DNA of 5,595 bases from Bacteroidales bacterium. GTDB lineage: Bacteria; Bacteroidota; Bacteroidia; Bacteroidales; JAOZVK01. The notes under the pieces were generated by a model. The model was not told the DNA's origin, ran no database searches, and saw only the letters and a program-made list of their open reading frames with translations. How positions within the stretch are numbered: position 1 is the stretch's first letter; each line of letters starts with the position of its first letter. Positions 5,307-5,595 of this stretch are shown here, one piece after another. The stretch spans positions 1 to 5,595 of the forward strand of contig JAOZVK010000394.1 in assembly GCA_029938185.1 (NCBI GenBank). The letters are read 5' to 3'. A program made the translations under genes and the position numbers.

Positions 5307-5595
5307 ATGTTAAAAAATTTTAGATTTCAACCAAAATGGATTGATGAAGCACCAGAAGAAGGTTCCTACCGTTCAATTTTTAAATATGGAGACCCAAATG
5401 GTTTTAAGCATCCAAACAGAATGCTTTTTCATGAATTAAAAACAAAATTTAATCTTTCAAAAGAATATTTTGATAAAAAAGAAAACACAGGAAATGAGCT
5501 TGTTGATATTAAAGTTGAAAGTAAACTAAGTGAGTCTCAGATAGATAAATTTATTGAAATTTGTGGCAAAGAAAATGTTTCTTCTAAAGAATACG
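5307..5595 (+). CDS. FAD-linked oxidase, alkylglycerone-phosphate-synthase-like (5' part only)
   Basis: An open frame of 96 codons runs off the window edge with no stop. The start at 5307 follows an A-rich leader after the repeat cap. The N-terminus (FRFQPKWIDEAPEEGSYRS, then IFKYGDPNGFKHPN) resembles the leader segment I recall from FAD-binding oxidoreductases of the AGPS/glycolate-oxidase type, which precedes the PCMH FAD-binding domain; that domain would lie beyond 5595. AGPS enzymes replace the acyl group of acyl-dihydroxyacetone phosphate with an alkyl chain to start ether-lipid synthesis; bacterial relatives also oxidise 2-hydroxy acids such as lactate or glycolate. Placement after glpD, whose product is dihydroxyacetone phosphate, fits either a lipid-glycerol role or a second flavin oxidase. 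The family call rests on recall of the N-terminus, and the substrate is unknown. Confidence 0.6.
   Translation, partial: MLKNFRFQPKWIDEAPEEGSYRSIFKYGDPNGFKHPNRMLFHELKTKFNLSKEYFDKKENTGNELVDIKVESKLSESQIDKFIEICGKENVSSKEY

Overview
The window is very AT-rich. It holds three complete protein genes and the start of a fourth, all on the + strand, separated by unusually repeat-laden intergenic DNA. I think the source is a member of the Bacteroidota or a close relative. The reasons are the low GC, the lack of Shine-Dalgarno sites before the starts, an exact match to the Bacteroidota -7 box (TAnnTTTG) ahead of the regulator gene, and intergenic repeats (GTCC-N4-GGAC hairpins, CAGGATT multimers, CGCAAAGTT multimers) of a kind I associate with those genomes. 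This assignment is an inference.

Layout. At 65-129 a run of 8-bp tandem units ends in a 13-base cap (ATCATTTAAAGTA). It leads into an unrecognised gene (140-790) for a small two-helix membrane protein with a C-terminal zinc ribbon. From 791 to about 1781 there is no credible gene. That stretch is a stack of repeat elements: a REPIN-like double palindrome (1010-1208), a five-copy dispersed repeat in both orientations (1258-1510), and a 125-bp MITE (1649-1773) with a perfect 8-bp target-site duplication. A plain AT-rich stretch then leads to the promoter and probable operator of a FadR-type regulator (2307-2996).

An aerobic-type glycerol-3-phosphate dehydrogenase gene (glpD, 3273-4916) follows. 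Forty-four bases past its stop is a second copy of the MITE, inverted relative to the first and with its own perfect 8-bp duplication (4961-5076). A longer 8-bp tandem array (5160-5271) with the same 13-base cap then introduces the 5' end of a flavoprotein gene that looks like an FAD-linked oxidase related to alkylglycerone-phosphate synthase (5307 to the window edge).

Functional reading. FadR senses long-chain acyl-CoA, GlpD oxidises glycerol 3-phosphate to dihydroxyacetone phosphate, and the AGPS-like enzyme family uses acyl-dihydroxyacetone-phosphate or other 2-hydroxy-acid-like substrates. Together they suggest a locus that handles the glycerol part of lipids under acyl-CoA control. Only an operator-like site at the fadR promoter is visible, so control of glpD by FadR is not shown. 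The most solid new observations are the MITE family with matched target duplications and the capped 8-bp arrays placed directly ahead of two unrelated genes.
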